Below, piece by piece: positions 22,384 to 34,456 of a stretch of 64,000 nt of DNA; position 1 is the stretch's first letter, and each line of letters starts with the position of its first letter. A model generated the notes under the pieces. The model saw only the letters and a list, made by a program, of their open reading frames with translations, had not been told where the DNA came from and did no database searches. Origin of the DNA: Aaosphaeria pasadenensis (lineage: Eukaryota > Ascomycota > Dothideomycetes > Pleosporales); assembly GCA_022813625.1 (NCBI GenBank), contig JAKLMB010000036.1, positions 186,001 to 250,000 of the forward strand, read 5' to 3'. The position numbers were made by a program, and so were the translations under genes.

Positions 22384-23270
22384 ATTTCAACGGCAACATC
22401 TCTTTGTTGTTCGTACTTGGCTATGGAGCGTTGGTGAGATAAAATGGGAGGCAGCATACGTGTTATCAGCGAGGCGTTCTTGGCCTGGGTCTTGGGAGGT
22501 CATCTCCAGAATACATCAATGACTAGAGAAATCAGGGATCAAACTAGTCTAGAATTGATATCAATAAACTAATATACTTACTTAAAACTCATCTACATAA
22601 TCGCTCTCCCTGTTATAAGATTCAACGTTCAACACCATCCAACCGTCAACAATCAATAAATTTGATAATAATGCAAGCCCAGAGCGCCACACCACACCAA
22701 TACGCATCTTCCATGCAGGTATGAATTCCACGTGCCAGTAAATATTAGCTAAGCCATGTATAGAAAACCAATCATGACTCCAACCCGCATGAACCTGCAG
22801 TTCGCTGGCCTGCTGACTTCGTGCGTTGTCGAGCCTCTCGAAAACGCACAATCTCCCCATACCTCATCAACAGAACATGGGAATGATAAGCGAATCGTTC
22901 GTCCTCCAAACCTCCCAGCCACATATTTGATCGCCTGGAATGGTCGTTCTACTTTCCTGGAAAGAAAAGCGGTGTCGACCATTTCCTTCTATTTTCATCT
23001 CAGCCTTGCCCATGCATGGTACATATCCTTCCAAGCATGACCTCAGGTTAGCATCCGCCCCAACGACTGCCGTACGGCGCAGTCCACCGATTTCCATAGA
23101 ACATGTTCTCTTGGACAGGATGTTTCGGTTCATCAGCCGCGTGGGAGCCCGCGCCTATACGCCCTGTTCCTGTTGTTCGGCCGTCGACTTGTACATCGAG
23201 CCGGCCAATCAGTGACTGGCACATCGGTCGCCACGAGCGTCATGCGCTGGCTACGACCATCATACCGTTT
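22384..23270. other. Spacer before the coiled-coil gene
   Basis: No supported gene. The frame of the downstream gene is open back to an ATG at 23103, but the sequence before 23271 is Pro/Arg/Cys-rich and unlike the rest of that protein, so I treat it as leader. Overlapping minus-strand frames near 22.6-23.1 kb look like chance. Confidence 0.45.
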
Positions 23271-24638
23271 ATGACTCCTCCTCTTGAAGACAAGCACAAC
23301 ATCCAGAGCATAACAAAGAAATATCCTTGGATCAAAGAATTCATACAATCAGAGACCGCAGCCACGCAAGACAATCACATCGATGAATTCAGGAACACCA
23401 AGGCAGCATTCTGGGAGAAGCCATCTAGAGTAAGCGCAGACTTGCTTAAGATCGCCCGAATACTGTTCTACATACTTGTCCGTTACACCTACCTCACGCG
23501 CTTCGAGAATGTCGAGAATGGACGGGAAGTATCCCAAGCCGTGCTTGAGCTGGACGATCTGGCGACGGATAGATACGATACCTGCTACTTCTCGGGACTC
23601 GATCCAAACGACGCAGACCGTCTTATACGTCGGAAAAGATATGGCGCAGGCTTCTACAGAGCCAGATATAGGGACACAATCAGGTGCATGCCATGGGAAA
23701 CCTTCTGCATCAATGTTCAGAAGTTCTGCCAATCCCTCGAACTGGATCCCTCCACCGACGATCCGGAGGTCAACATCAAAGACATCCAGCAGAATCTGAC
23801 CTCCATTTTATTACACCGAAAGATCCAGAGCGACATTTCCAGCAACTCCCAACGCATACGCGCGATCGGCCGCGAACTGAAGAATCTGGACGAGCAATCC
23901 CGCGACGAGATGAAGAAGAACATCGGGGAGATAAACCGCCAGCTGGAAGAAACACAGACCCGCTTCGACTCTGACCTGTCACGGAAAGAATCCGACATGG
24001 CACTCGGATTTGAGGAATCGCGGGCGACAATTGAAAGCAGGCTAGATACCATAGCCAGCAGCGTCACGCGGATCGAGGGCGATTCGAAGCAACTCAGACA
24101 CAAGATGCAGAACGAAGTCGCGGAATCGCGGGCGACATTTGGAAGCAGGCTAGATACCGTATCCAGCAGCATCACGCGGATCGAGGGCAATTCGAAGCAG
24201 CTTGAACACAAGCTGCAGAACGAACTCGCGGACGTCCGCAATACTCTCGACGACATGATCATAATGCATGTCCAGTATGCGAAAGCGCACAAAGTGGACT
24301 TATGTCGCTGGCTCATGGAGAACTTACCTTACATAACGCGAAACGGTCCCAAGAACGCAAATGAACGATGGCGGTTGTTCTGGACTGTGAACTGGAATGC
24401 ATGCAAGAGGAAGCAGCTTAAGAAGCATCCGCTTTGGGCTCTGATCCATGACCAGAAGTATGATAAGGTTGGGAAGGATCTTTTCACTACGATGAATGGG
24501 AAGATACATGGGTACGGAACGGATATTGGAAATCCTTTGTCAGTGGAAGTGCAGAAGGTGATTGATGCCATCATGCCGGCAGACTACATGAGCAAGGCGC
24601 CCAACATCAACTCAGAAAAAAAGAGATGGAAGATTTGA
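23271..24638 (+). CDS. Coiled-coil protein with internal 36-residue duplication, unknown
   Basis: The product is 455 aa from the ATG at 23271 (511 aa from the upstream ATG at 23103, judged less likely). I do not recognise the family. Residues 1-190 look globular and alpha-helical (Trp/Tyr/Arg-rich, with no catalytic motif seen). Residues about 195-335 form a long heptad-rich coiled coil (Glu/Lys/Arg/Gln/Leu) containing two tandem 36-residue units, ESRATIESRLDTIASS and ESRATFGSRLDTVSSS being their starts. Residues 340-455 return to globular, basic sequence. The design recalls oligomerising cytoplasmic proteins. Neighbours are also unassigned genes. Single exon. Confidence 0.7.
   Translation: MTPPLEDKHNIQSITKKYPWIKEFIQSETAATQDNHIDEFRNTKAAFWEKPSRVSADLLKIARILFYILVRYTYLTRFENVENGREVSQAVLELDDLATDRYDTCYFSGLDPNDADRLIRRKRYGAGFYRARYRDTIRCMPWETFCINVQKFCQSLELDPSTDDPEVNIKDIQQNLTSILLHRKIQSDISSNSQRIRAIGRELKNLDEQSRDEMKKNIGEINRQLEETQTRFDSDLSRKESDMALGFEESRATIESRLDTIASSVTRIEGDSKQLRHKMQNEVAESRATFGSRLDTVSSSITRIEGNSKQLEHKLQNELADVRNTLDDMIIMHVQYAKAHKVDLCRWLMENLPYITRNGPKNANERWRLFWTVNWNACKRKQLKKHPLWALIHDQKYDKVGKDLFTTMNGKIHGYGTDIGNPLSVEVQKVIDAIMPADYMSKAPNINSEKKRWKI
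24015..24230 (+). repeat. Tandem 108-bp duplication inside the coiled-coil gene
   Basis: Two adjacent in-frame copies, 24015-24122 and 24123-24230, are closely similar at DNA and protein level. The 108-bp period equals 36 codons, which is not a multiple of 7. High nucleotide identity indicates a fairly recent duplication. Confidence 0.9.
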
Positions 24639-25111
24639 GAACGAATTAGATTGCCTCGATAATTTGTCCCTTAGCCTTTAGATCTCCTTCATTTCACTAT
24701 ACACGGGGATATTTAGAGCTGGTCAGTTTTAGAGTTGTATAGACTTTTTTTTCTCACGACCTGTATAGACTCTTCCTACCAACTAGACTATAGATATTTC
24801 CTTCCATCCAGCTTTGCCCGTCCATGTAGCTATCATCTAGGCAACAGCGAAACCTACATTTCCAATACATAAAACCAATCTCATGGAATGTTACACGACA
24901 CAAGTGCAAGATAATTGCATGCCGAATATCAGGCAACAACTTCACAGCACAGAATTGAGTTTATTGTCGAACATATCATTTCATTTATTACATACATGGG
25001 TAACCGTTAATATACATGACTACGCTGAATCACTAAAACAGAAATGGTTCGTAATGACTCTGCGTTACTTTCTGACCAAGCTCTACGAGGTTAACAAGAA
25101 TCCGGGGCAAT
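24639..25111. other. Spacer between convergent orphan genes
   Basis: A 0.47-kb AT-rich spacer between the 3' ends of the coiled-coil and glycine-rich genes. No gene or clear hairpin seen. Confidence 0.5.
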
Positions 25112-26089
25112 TTACCGCTTATCGCCCCAGTAAAACAGCTGCGTGTACCCGCCAACGGTGCCCGCATGAGGCACTGCAGCATTAAAACCCAAGGCGCACC
25201 CCATTTCCATGGTTACCTCGAGGTCGACGCCGTTATTGATGGCGCATTCGACCAGACGATCGAAGTGACATTGGAGCTCGGTTGCGAATTCTATCCAGAA
25301 CGTCACCTTAACGACGCCCGTCGACGGGAAGGTGATGTTATCCAGTGAACCGGCAGTCCCAGTTGCACTTGACATGCCGACGATGACGCCGATTTTGCCA
25401 GGACCAGTCGGTATGATGATCGACCCTCCGAGGACGGGGATTTCTTTCAGCAGAGCGCCTCCAACGGCACCAAATAGAGCGCCTTCGACAACAGTTTGGT
25501 CGACCCCTTCCAAGCTGCTTTGGCTGCTACCTATTTTCACCTGCCTCGTTGCATTGCGAGCATAGGTTGGAAGAGCAGCGGGTGGAATGCTCTTAGTTAT
25601 GTTTCGTCTCGGCCCTTTCTTCGGAATGACATGATGGCGGAGTCTAAACATGGTGTGATTTCGTTCTTTTGCATCGAGGCCTTGGATTAGAAAAATATCT
25701 TCCAGTCTGCAAGTCTGTACGTTGGTACCTCCACTTGCAGTGTTTGTCTGGATAGCCTTGAATATTGGTTGCATAACAGTTTCGACGTATGTCATAAAGG
25801 TCCTCCGATAATGTTGCTGAGGTAGGTATCGATTGATCGAAAAGATCTGGCGGTCTGCTTCCATCTGGTTGCCGACAAGTCTCGTCATAACGGAGCCGAG
25901 AACGCCTGTTGTGGTTGTGCCGGCAGCAAATCCCATTGCCCCTATGGGCATCAGGGCGGCAATTGTTGGGGCTGCAACAACAACAATTACTCCCCCTACA
26001 AGGGAAGAACAGATTAATCCAGGCCAGTTTCTCTGTCTAGAGATGAGCTGGGTGTTCGTGTTTGCGACTGCGGTATTCGCTTGAGCCAT
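25112..26089 (-). CDS. Glycine-rich hydrophobic protein, unknown
   Basis: I do not recognise this 325-aa protein. Residues 24-70 form a strongly hydrophobic Gly/Ala/Thr-rich segment long enough for one or two membrane passes, without a classical cleavage site. A second Gly-rich hydrophobic block (about 200-247) carries a glycine-zipper-like GALFGAVGG (Gly203, 207, 210, 211). The part between is basic and polar. The C-terminal 70 residues mix hydrophobic beta-like sequence with Cys and Gly and end at WGDKR. Such blocks occur in membrane-inserting proteins, but no known pore-forming family is identified. Single exon; the ATG is preceded by an adequate context. It is convergent with the coiled-coil gene. 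Confidence 0.65.
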   Translation of the reverse strand: MAQANTAVANTNTQLISRQRNWPGLICSSLVGGVIVVVAAPTIAALMPIGAMGFAAGTTTTGVLGSVMTRLVGNQMEADRQIFSINRYLPQQHYRRTFMTYVETVMQPIFKAIQTNTASGGTNVQTCRLEDIFLIQGLDAKERNHTMFRLRHHVIPKKGPRRNITKSIPPAALPTYARNATRQVKIGSSQSSLEGVDQTVVEGALFGAVGGALLKEIPVLGGSIIIPTGPGKIGVIVGMSSATGTAGSLDNITFPSTGVVKVTFWIEFATELQCHFDRLVECAINNGVDLEVTMEMGCALGFNAAVPHAGTVGGYTQLFYWGDKR

Positions 26090-27597
26090 ACTGTGGATGA
26101 TCGAAGTCGTCTGAGAGACAATTTCCCTTAATCATTTATACAACTTCATCTCTAGCCTTGAGAGAAGAGTCGGTGTGCTTCAAGCGTTCTATATGCCTCA
26201 CAGTCGGCTTCGTGTTGGTCAACAATTGGTCACCAGTGAAGATATGGTGCCGCAAAGCATGATTTTGATTGATCAATTATGAGCAGCCTTGTCATGCTCT
26301 GCAAAGAGAAGTCGATCTACTTCAAGCATTTTAGATATAGCGGTGATGACGCTCCTCTCCAATCAGTGATTGTTTTCCGGTGAAGCGATGATGTTACACA
26401 GCCTTGCATCTGCACTCTTGCATGTGAAGGCAACTCAGGTGGTCAATCTCGTCTAACGGTTGACTCAAATAAGCCAATCATTCTCACCAGAGGCGTTAAC
26501 TATACATGATGACTGCATTCTTGGTCGGATTCTCGAATGCACGAGCGAAAAGAATGGAAATTCGATAAGAATCTGTTCGCTTGTATAGAGAAGCAGTGTA
26601 GGCTATAGGCTATTGCTTAGATCCGCCGTACGGGATTGAACGATTCCGAGAAGTGCTCTGTCAATTAAAGCAGGGGCCCTATTAGGCATGCCCGCGGGTT
26701 TCCAAATTCGAAATGGATACGACTGAACGGACATATGTGCGCAGAAGATGAATCCAAAGCATGAAGCATGAAGTGCTCGTAGAAAAATACTCGTGTACCA
26801 CTGTTTAGCGGTGCCAAACGGGCTTTCCACAACTACGACAGATTAAATCAACACATCATCCATAGTTCTTGCATTCGGAAACACGGATCAGCTCAATCCA
26901 AGGTCACCAGCATCGACCAGACCCAACATACTTAGAAATTATTTTTCATTCTTCATTTCACTTCTCTCCTCGCTCTCTCTCTCTCTCTCTTTCTCTCTCC
27001 CCATGATATCTGTCTCTCTTGCATGCAATTAAAGAAAAGTTTGTATTGTATAGTACACATCTCCGGAAATTTTTGTTTCTCGATCTCCATCCATCCATCG
27101 GACAAGATTTCCCGTGCATTTTCCCCCCTCCACCCCGACCGCCACTGTAAAATGACTTGACTGGGTTTCCCGTCGAACGATGACGACGACAGCCAGTCCA
27201 ATCCACCCCACGTAAACCCGAGATACCAAAACACACTAGAAGAAAACCAAAAAGAAACACGGGGTGGAAGTCATGTACTCGATAGACAAGGGGTGGTTGA
27301 AAAAGAAAAGGAAGAAAGGGAAATTTGGGGGGGGGGGGGGGGGGGGGTGGTGTGGGTAAAAGTGGACAATGAAACAGATCGATTGACGATAGGGAGATAA
27401 AAAGGACAAGGGACAAATTTGAACACCGTGCTATGCAGGTAGATGGGGGAAAACTCCGTGTGGGATCAACTCCAGTAAAAGGGACAAGGACAAAGGGGAA
27501 CAAAGGGTAAGGCAGATGCGGTCAAGGGCAAAGTGCCGACCGAACAAAAGGGGGAGGGCCAACAGACGGTTGTGTTGGACATGTCGAAAGAAAAGGA
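26090..27597. other. Spacer with simple repeats (NUP2 3' side)
   Basis: A 1.5-kb spacer. It includes a CT repeat near 26968-26999 and a run of 20 G at 27328-27347 within what is probably the NUP2 3' flank. No credible gene. Confidence 0.5.
27328..27347 (+). repeat. Poly-G homopolymer, 20 bases
   Basis: An uninterrupted run of 20 G, flanked by A/G-rich sequence. It may form quadruplex structures in DNA; on the minus-strand transcript it would be poly-C. The exact length is prone to sequencing error. Confidence 0.95.
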
Positions 27598-30500
27598 TCA
27601 AATCTGTTTGTTGTACACGGAAACGAACTCCTCGGCAATCTCAGGGGTCCTGAGGGCAAAGAAGATCTGCTCGATCTTGGAGTCTTCTCCAGTCCTGACA
27701 GCGCAGACCTGTTTGCCAGAACCGCCAACAGTCTTGGCCGAGATGCTAGCAAGAATATAGTAGTTCACGTCAACGTTGCCGTTCTTATTGCGGATTCGGA
27801 CAATTGCCTTCTGCGTTTCCTTGTTCTTGAGAATCCACAATTGGCCGCGTCCACAGTTCTTCCACTCTTTGGTTTTGGTTTTTTCGTCTTCGCCCTTCTC
27901 CACAACGTGCTTAGCAATGGTCGAGTCGGTATGGAAGAGGACATCATGGGCTGAACGCTCTTCTTCGGTGAGGTCAGATAGATCGTGTGTAGGTCCTTTG
28001 TTGCCGTCCTCGTCTTGCTCGTTGTCGGTAGCGTCCGAAGAAGGCGTGACCGCACGCGATGAGAAGACAGATGAAGTTACCGAAGCGGGTGCCGATTGGC
28101 CGGCGGAAGCACTAAGGAATGCAAATGGGTTGCTCGGCTTGTTGGCAGGTTCAGCGGGGGTTGGAGAGGCAGACTGAAAGGTGAAGCTTGGGACAGCAGC
28201 CTTGCTGTTGGTAGAAGAACTAAACTTAATTTGGTCTCCAGGCTTGAACGTCTGATCACCACCAAAAGTGGATGGCTTTGGTGCAGTCTGAGCACCAGCT
28301 CCTTGGAAGTCGAAAAAACCATACCTTGGCTGGGGAGTTGATACACCATTGGCCTTTGGTGTCGTGCTGCCATCCGCATCGGCGGCCTCGACCCGGGCGT
28401 TGATGTCTGTAGAGGTGACTTGTGATCCATCAATGTTGGTCATGCGGGAGAGAAGGCTAGGCTTTGGAGTACCTGCTTGTCTCTTGCGTGCCATGGTTTC
28501 TTCCAGGGTCTCCTCAGACTCAGACTCAGATCCGAAAGGGTTCCTTCGTGGCGTGGAGACTGTAGAATCGCCTACATCGCTTTCCTCTTCAGCTTGAGAG
28601 CCGTTAGTCTGTGCAGCATGCTCCTCCTCCTCATCATCATCCGAATCGTCCTGGTTGTTGGAGGAAGGACCAGATGAAAGATGGCCGAAAATATTAGCAC
28701 CGGGTGAAGGAGCCGCGCTGGGTGCGTCGAACACCGAGCCACTGGCGGAAGGCGTCGGGCTTGCGACCCTTGAGCTGAACACGGAAGATGCACCCGTTGC
28801 GGGTTTAGAGATTGTGAAGGGGGACTTGGACGTTGTACCGGCGTCAGTCGTAGCTGTGAAAGAAGCGGCGGTCTTTAGGCCCTGTTTCTCCTTTTCTACG
28901 CGAGCAGCATCATCGCGATCCCACTGAAGGGACCATTCCTTCTTGCGTGTCTTGACTTCCTCCTCAACGTCTGAATCGTCGGTATCAAAGTCAAACTCCT
29001 CGGGCATGGCTTTTTCCTTACGCTCCCTAGTGAGCTGCTTGAGGGTCTTAGCGGAGCCAGCAAACTGTGCAGCAAAGCTCTTTGAACCACCTGAAGAACC
29101 ACCGAAGGAGGGTACCTGAAATCCACCTTGGGACTTCTCACCACCTGACGCGGCGCTGCCAAAGGCGGGAACCTGGAAACCCGACTTGGGCGCATCACCC
29201 TTTGGCGTGGTTGATCCCAAGGCTGGTGCCTTGGTAGTTGCGTTGTTATCTGCAGATGGTTTCTTTGCAAATATGGATGAGCTAAAGAACGTGGAAGGCT
29301 TCTCCGGCGTGCTCACTGGTGCTGAGCTGGAAGGCTTGCCGAGTACACTACCAAATAAACCGGACGTTTGTGATGGGTCTTTAGCAGCCGGGGCAGATGC
29401 AGATGGCTGTCCAAACAGACCACCGTTTACAGATGAAGTTGAGGGTCCAGTGGCTCGCGCCTTCTTTGAGGGGGTACCGTATGCGCTCTCGGTAGGAGCA
29501 TCGTCGCCACCCTTTCGCTTCGTGGACAGAACGGATTCATTTCCAGTGATGCCCATGGCTGCGGCACGCTGCTTCTTGATTGCTATGACTTTCTTGGCTA
29601 TCTCCGAGGATTGTTGGAAGTGCCACTTCGATAACGCTGTCCAGTCGGCCATTGGTGGGAGACTGATAATCTTTTGCCTATATCGCTCATTCAAAGTACC
29701 AAGCTCCGCAGAGAGGTCTACCAACTTCTTGTTCACATCGTCTCCAGGCATGTTGCTCGAGCTAGGGGCCGCGGAGAATTGCTTCCACTGCTGTGGGACA
29801 TGAGCCTTTGGCACGTCCGGAAGATTGGCGGTCTTTGCTTTAACTGATTCCTGAGTAGTCTCGGTCACGGTTGGAGGCGCCGCCGCTGGAGCGGGAGTTG
29901 TGGCTGGGGGTTGTGTCTTCTCTGGCATTGGTGACTGGGAGAATGGCGTGAAAGAGCTGGCGGCCTGTGGTTGGAAAGCTGGTAGCGCGGGGGAAGCCGC
30001 AGGTGTTTGCTTTGCGAACATTCCGAAGCTTGGTGTGCTTTGTGCTTGACTCTTCTCCTTCTCGGGGGTAGTAGAGGTGGCAATCCCGCTGAAAGGGTTT
30101 GCCTTAGGAGCGGAGGCGGATTCAGGTGCAGAAACTCCGGAATCAGCAGGCTTGGGAGTAGACATGAAAGAAAATGGCTGCTTAGGAGTGTCTGCCTTAT
30201 CATTAGAGGCCTGGGCTTTTGCGGGGGTTGCTGAGCTTCCGAAGCCTGAGAAAAGGCTGCTTCCACTGGGTTTGGGTGTCTCTGCTGGCTTGGATGGCTC
30301 CTTCGCAAGAGATGCTCCAAAATTGAACGCAGCTGGAGTCGTGCTTGGTGCTTCGGGTTTTGGGGTGCTCTGGGCTGGTTTGAACAGTGATGAACTCTGT
30401 TCTGTCGAAGTCGATGTGCTGAGGCCCCCGAATGGATTGCTGGGAGCTGCAGGCGTGGCCGAGAAGAGGGATGGAGATGGCGCAGCGCTTGGAGTTCCGG

Positions 30501-32003
30501 AAAGCACACCAGCGAAGGGGTTATTAGGCGGCTGTGTTGATGTAGTGGTGTTATTGAATAGGTTGCTGGGCGCTGCCGTCGTGGCTGTATCCGGCGTAGA
30601 GATCTTAGCAAAGGGGTTGCTGCCCGAGCTGAAGATGCTGTTCGAAGATGGTGCAGTTGTACCGAACAAGTTCCCTCCTGCCGGTGCTGAAGTCGTAGTT
30701 GTGCCATTCTGGGCAGTCGAGTTCAAGCCGGCAAAAGGATTTGGTGCAGACGAAATAGCAGGTGACGCGCTGTTCGATGTCGCAGAGATGTTTCCAAACA
30801 TGCTGCTCGAACTGGTCGTTGCTGGCGCACTTGCACCAAACATATCTGACGTTGATGACGTATCATTCGGCTTATTCGAAGCGCCCAAGCCGCCAAAGGG
30901 ATTTGAGGAGGCAGCGGTGCTCTGGCCAAACATGCTGTTCGAGGTATTCGTATTCGAGCCGGTATTGAACCCTCCAAAGGGGTTGCTCTGGGGAGCGGTG
31001 CTCGTAAATGGTGTGTTGTTCGGCGCGGCCGTGTTGTTCGCATTCTGAGACTGAGCGCCGCCAAAGTTGAAGATGGAACCCGAGAAAGCTGTTGAACTAC
31101 CACCATTCGCGGTCGGGTTACCGAAGGGATTGCTGGATGAGGCGCTGAAGTTGAAATCATTACTGCTTGGGGGCTGCGGGTTGAAGCCTGACCCTGCATT
31201 GCTATTGTTGCCTCCAAACGCCGGGAACGAGGAGCTGGAGAACGCGTTGCTCGGTGCTGATGACTGAGCTGGTGGGAAGCTGGTTGATGCGCTACCCCCG
31301 AACGGCCCGGCGCTCTGTGCAGGCTGTTGGTTGATGGATGCGAATGGGTTCGACGCGCCGTTTCCACCAGGCGCTGGTGCGGAGGCTCCGAAGCCGAAAG
31401 AGGGTTGACCCGATGGTCCGCCGAAGGAAGAAGATGGCTGTGAAAGACCCTAAAACGATGATAAATATGTCAGTGATGTCCTCTGAGTGTGGTTTAGAAA
31501 CGATAGTCACCTCGGCGAACAATGAAGTCACAGGCTGAGGTGCAATCGGTAATCCGCCGAATTGACCAGTCCCCCCCGCAAACGTAGGTCCCATTTGAGG
31601 TTCCATCACAGGTTGTATTGTTTGGAGAGTCCAAGACTCTAGCGGTGGTATTGACATCGTGTTGTTGTTCGTTGAAGGGTTTGCACACTCGTGTGCTCCG
31701 ATCATCATGGGGGATGATGATGTATCGACAAAGGGGATAGGAAGAAGACTGGAGCTACTTACGCTGTTGGCTCCACGTCGCGTAGGTTTTGCAGACTTGA
31801 TCCTATTAGAGAGACATGGTTAGCATCTTGACACCTTTGTAGACGCGATGTTGGAATCGCGCGAAGTAATGGGGACATGCGACATACTTGCGCGCTGCCA
31901 TCTGCGCGGCCGTCGCACGCTGAGGAGTTTCGCCCGGTGCGTCGCGATCCTCATACGGGTTCTCCGGTTTGCCCTGAGCGAAAGGGCCGAGTCGTTTCGA
32001 CAT
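27598..32003 (-). CDS. NUP2: Nucleoporin Nup2/Nup50-type with FG repeats and RanBD
   Basis: Mobile FG nucleoporin of the nuclear basket that binds importin-alpha and Ran-GTP; in Aspergillus, Nup2 also associates with chromatin in mitosis. Modelled exons on the minus strand: 32003-31888, 31802-31763, about 31636-31511, 31449-27598, giving about 1377 aa. Residues 30-55 (QMAARKIKSAKPTRRGANS) match the basic N-terminal importin-alpha-binding region. Residues 60-900 are Ser/Thr/Ala/Pro/Gln-rich with many FG, NPFGG and FGAS repeats. The last 125 residues are a Ran-binding domain, recognised by EWKNCGRGQLWILKNKET and VRIRNKNGNV. The third exon's acceptor is uncertain: AG at 31638-31637 or 31689-31688 both keep frame. 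The others are firm. Confidence 0.92.
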
Positions 32004-34456
32004 GATGCCGGTGTTGACACGGGTTCGTCGATGGGGTGGGTGACGACGTGCGGTTGGGGTTGAAAGAAAAAGTTCCCCAGCGTTGTTGATGGACTCTGTT
32101 ATTCTTTCTGCCAAGACCGTGCGGGATCCTGGCCTGTGCTCACTTAACTCCGGGGGATGTGGCAACCAGAGTCACTATCAAGAACACCAACACAAGCAAC
32201 TAGGAGCAGAAATTTGTGGATTTTACCAGACTTTGCATGAGACTGATTTGTTGAAGAGGCGGTATCACTAGTAATTCTATTTTGATTGCAGCATCAGAAG
32301 AAGGTTGCATATAGTGGAGCCCTGTACGAGGCCGTTGCTAGGGAAAAGTACAAGTGAGTAAAAGAGAGCAATGACACAGAAGCCATTTTGGAACTCTGAT
32401 ATGAATTATTCAAAGACTTGGATGCACTTGACAGGACTTCACAGGATTTGAGATTATATTTGCATTATCTATTTCGCGTTGTCATCCTTTACCTTTCACG
32501 TACTGCCCTCAAATATGTGTGAACTAAATGACCATATATAGTCAATGAGTAAAGGAATCGTTCTTTGAATCAAAGGAAAATTCCAACTAAATGTACCACC
32601 AAGATATTTTCCAGAAGTTCGATTCACTTTATATCACCTATAGCCAACCCTCCATTTTGAAATACCCTACGCAATATGAAAAGAGTCAGCCATCAACATG
32701 ATCACATCAAAGTCCCATATCCATCCACACGCTATCCTACGAAGCTATCCCCCAACTTTTATATAAAAACCCCATCTAGTCCATCATAGAAATACGTTTC
32801 TAAGGAACCCAATTTTCAAGACATACATCTCGTCATGTCTATCAGAAATCCCCTTCATCAAAGAAACCCCATCTCCTCATGCTATATTTCACCTTCACCC
32901 ACCACACTTACCTAACTAAAATGATACAACTACAACACAAATGAATAAACATCAACCTAGCACCACTACCTACTACTCAAACGCTTACCTCGTTCCCATC
33001 ATCTCACCATACCTTCTTTCTCAGAAAAATGAAATAATCAACCCAACCCAACGTAAACCCCCATCCCCTTCCATCGAGCCATCACTACTCCAAAACCACG
33101 TGACGAAAAACATTCATGGCACTTGCACTCTTCTTATATTTACCTACCTACTTGCTCCACACAAGCTCTAAACAAGAAAAATCACATAGCCCATCATCAT
33201 ACTCCATAATTAGGTAGCTGCCCGAGTAAACGTACACTTCCACCCTCCCTTCCATCACTCTCAAGCCCCCAAAACCCTCCTACAAAACAGCCCACGCCTT
33301 TCCTCTCGATGAGGAGACTTTAGACGTTACGGCTACAACAGCACCCCAGTATCCCGTAGCGGCGGTATGCGCTGCGTAGACGATGACGATACACCCAAAA
33401 CTGCCAAGGTTACCGCACCGCACCGCCTCATTCACCACGTGCGCGTGCCAGCCGCATGGGGAGGCTAGGCTGGGATGGGGTTAGGGCGGTGCTAGTTGTA
33501 GGGATTACGCCATCGCACTGCCACAGGTAGGGTCTGGGCGTGAGTGGTTGGGTGGAGTTTGATATTTCAGCTGTGGAAGATGAAGGGGATTTTGGAGAGT
33601 GAGTGGGGGAAGTGGTTTCTGTGGTTAGATGGCTGTGTGTTGTGTTCATGGTGACTGGCTATCTGCCTGCGTCACGGTGGTATGTCTAGCAACAGAGATG
33701 ATTGAAGGAGACCTAAAAGATGTGGCGACGGGCATGTGCGAGGCTGTGAGTGAAGACAAATGTGAGTGAGCTCAGCCTGTGCCGCCAAGCTTTCCTTTCT
33801 TCTTCAGCGACGCGACGATATGTTCGCAATCGGGTTCGGCGTGAGCATGAGCGTGAGCGTGGGTATGGACGTGGGTATCGAGCAAGGATGTTTTATCTGC
33901 CCTTTCCTACCCAACGACGCAGATAGTTACTGGGGCATTTCCTGGCATGGGGGGTCTAGGCTCTGACACGACCACTCTAACTAGTCCTGGGGTCCCGGGC
34001 TGAGGGGGGTTCGCTGTTGGGTGGGATCTGGGATGGGGATCTGATCGGGGCCTGGGATGCGGCCGGCGTTCCACGTTGTTTGTTTGCAGTGTGGTCATCC
34101 TCTTTTCTTTTTGCGGAGGTGGGTGGTTTGTCGGGGTTTGGGGGTGTTGCGCTGGCCTTGTTTGCGGGGAATGGTAACGGAGTGATGAAGGAACAGGAGG
34201 AAGAGGGATGGGGCGTGAACTGTTGCGCGCACGTGTCATGATTGAATGCTCGCGACGGATCATTTGTGGTTGATAAATTGCTTGATTGGTATCATCTTGA
34301 GTTGCGCGCGAAGTGTTGGTTGGAGTGCGGAGTATAGAGTACGGAGTGCCTTGAGTGGTGGTTGAGAAAGCATTAAATTCTCACGAGGCAAAAGATAATA
34401 CGGGCCAATCTATCGGATTCCAATCTAGACATTTACCGTGGTTATGATAGATACTG

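Noticed and set aside
23103..23270. N-terminal extension of the coiled-coil protein from the upstream ATG
   Set aside because: Pro/Arg/Cys-rich sequence unlike the rest. The ATG at 23271 begins sequence that matches the helical domain, so I start there, with some doubt.
30077..31048. 323-codon plus-strand frame antisense to NUP2
   Set aside because: Created by repetitive Ser/Ala/Gly codons of the FG region; no independent signature.
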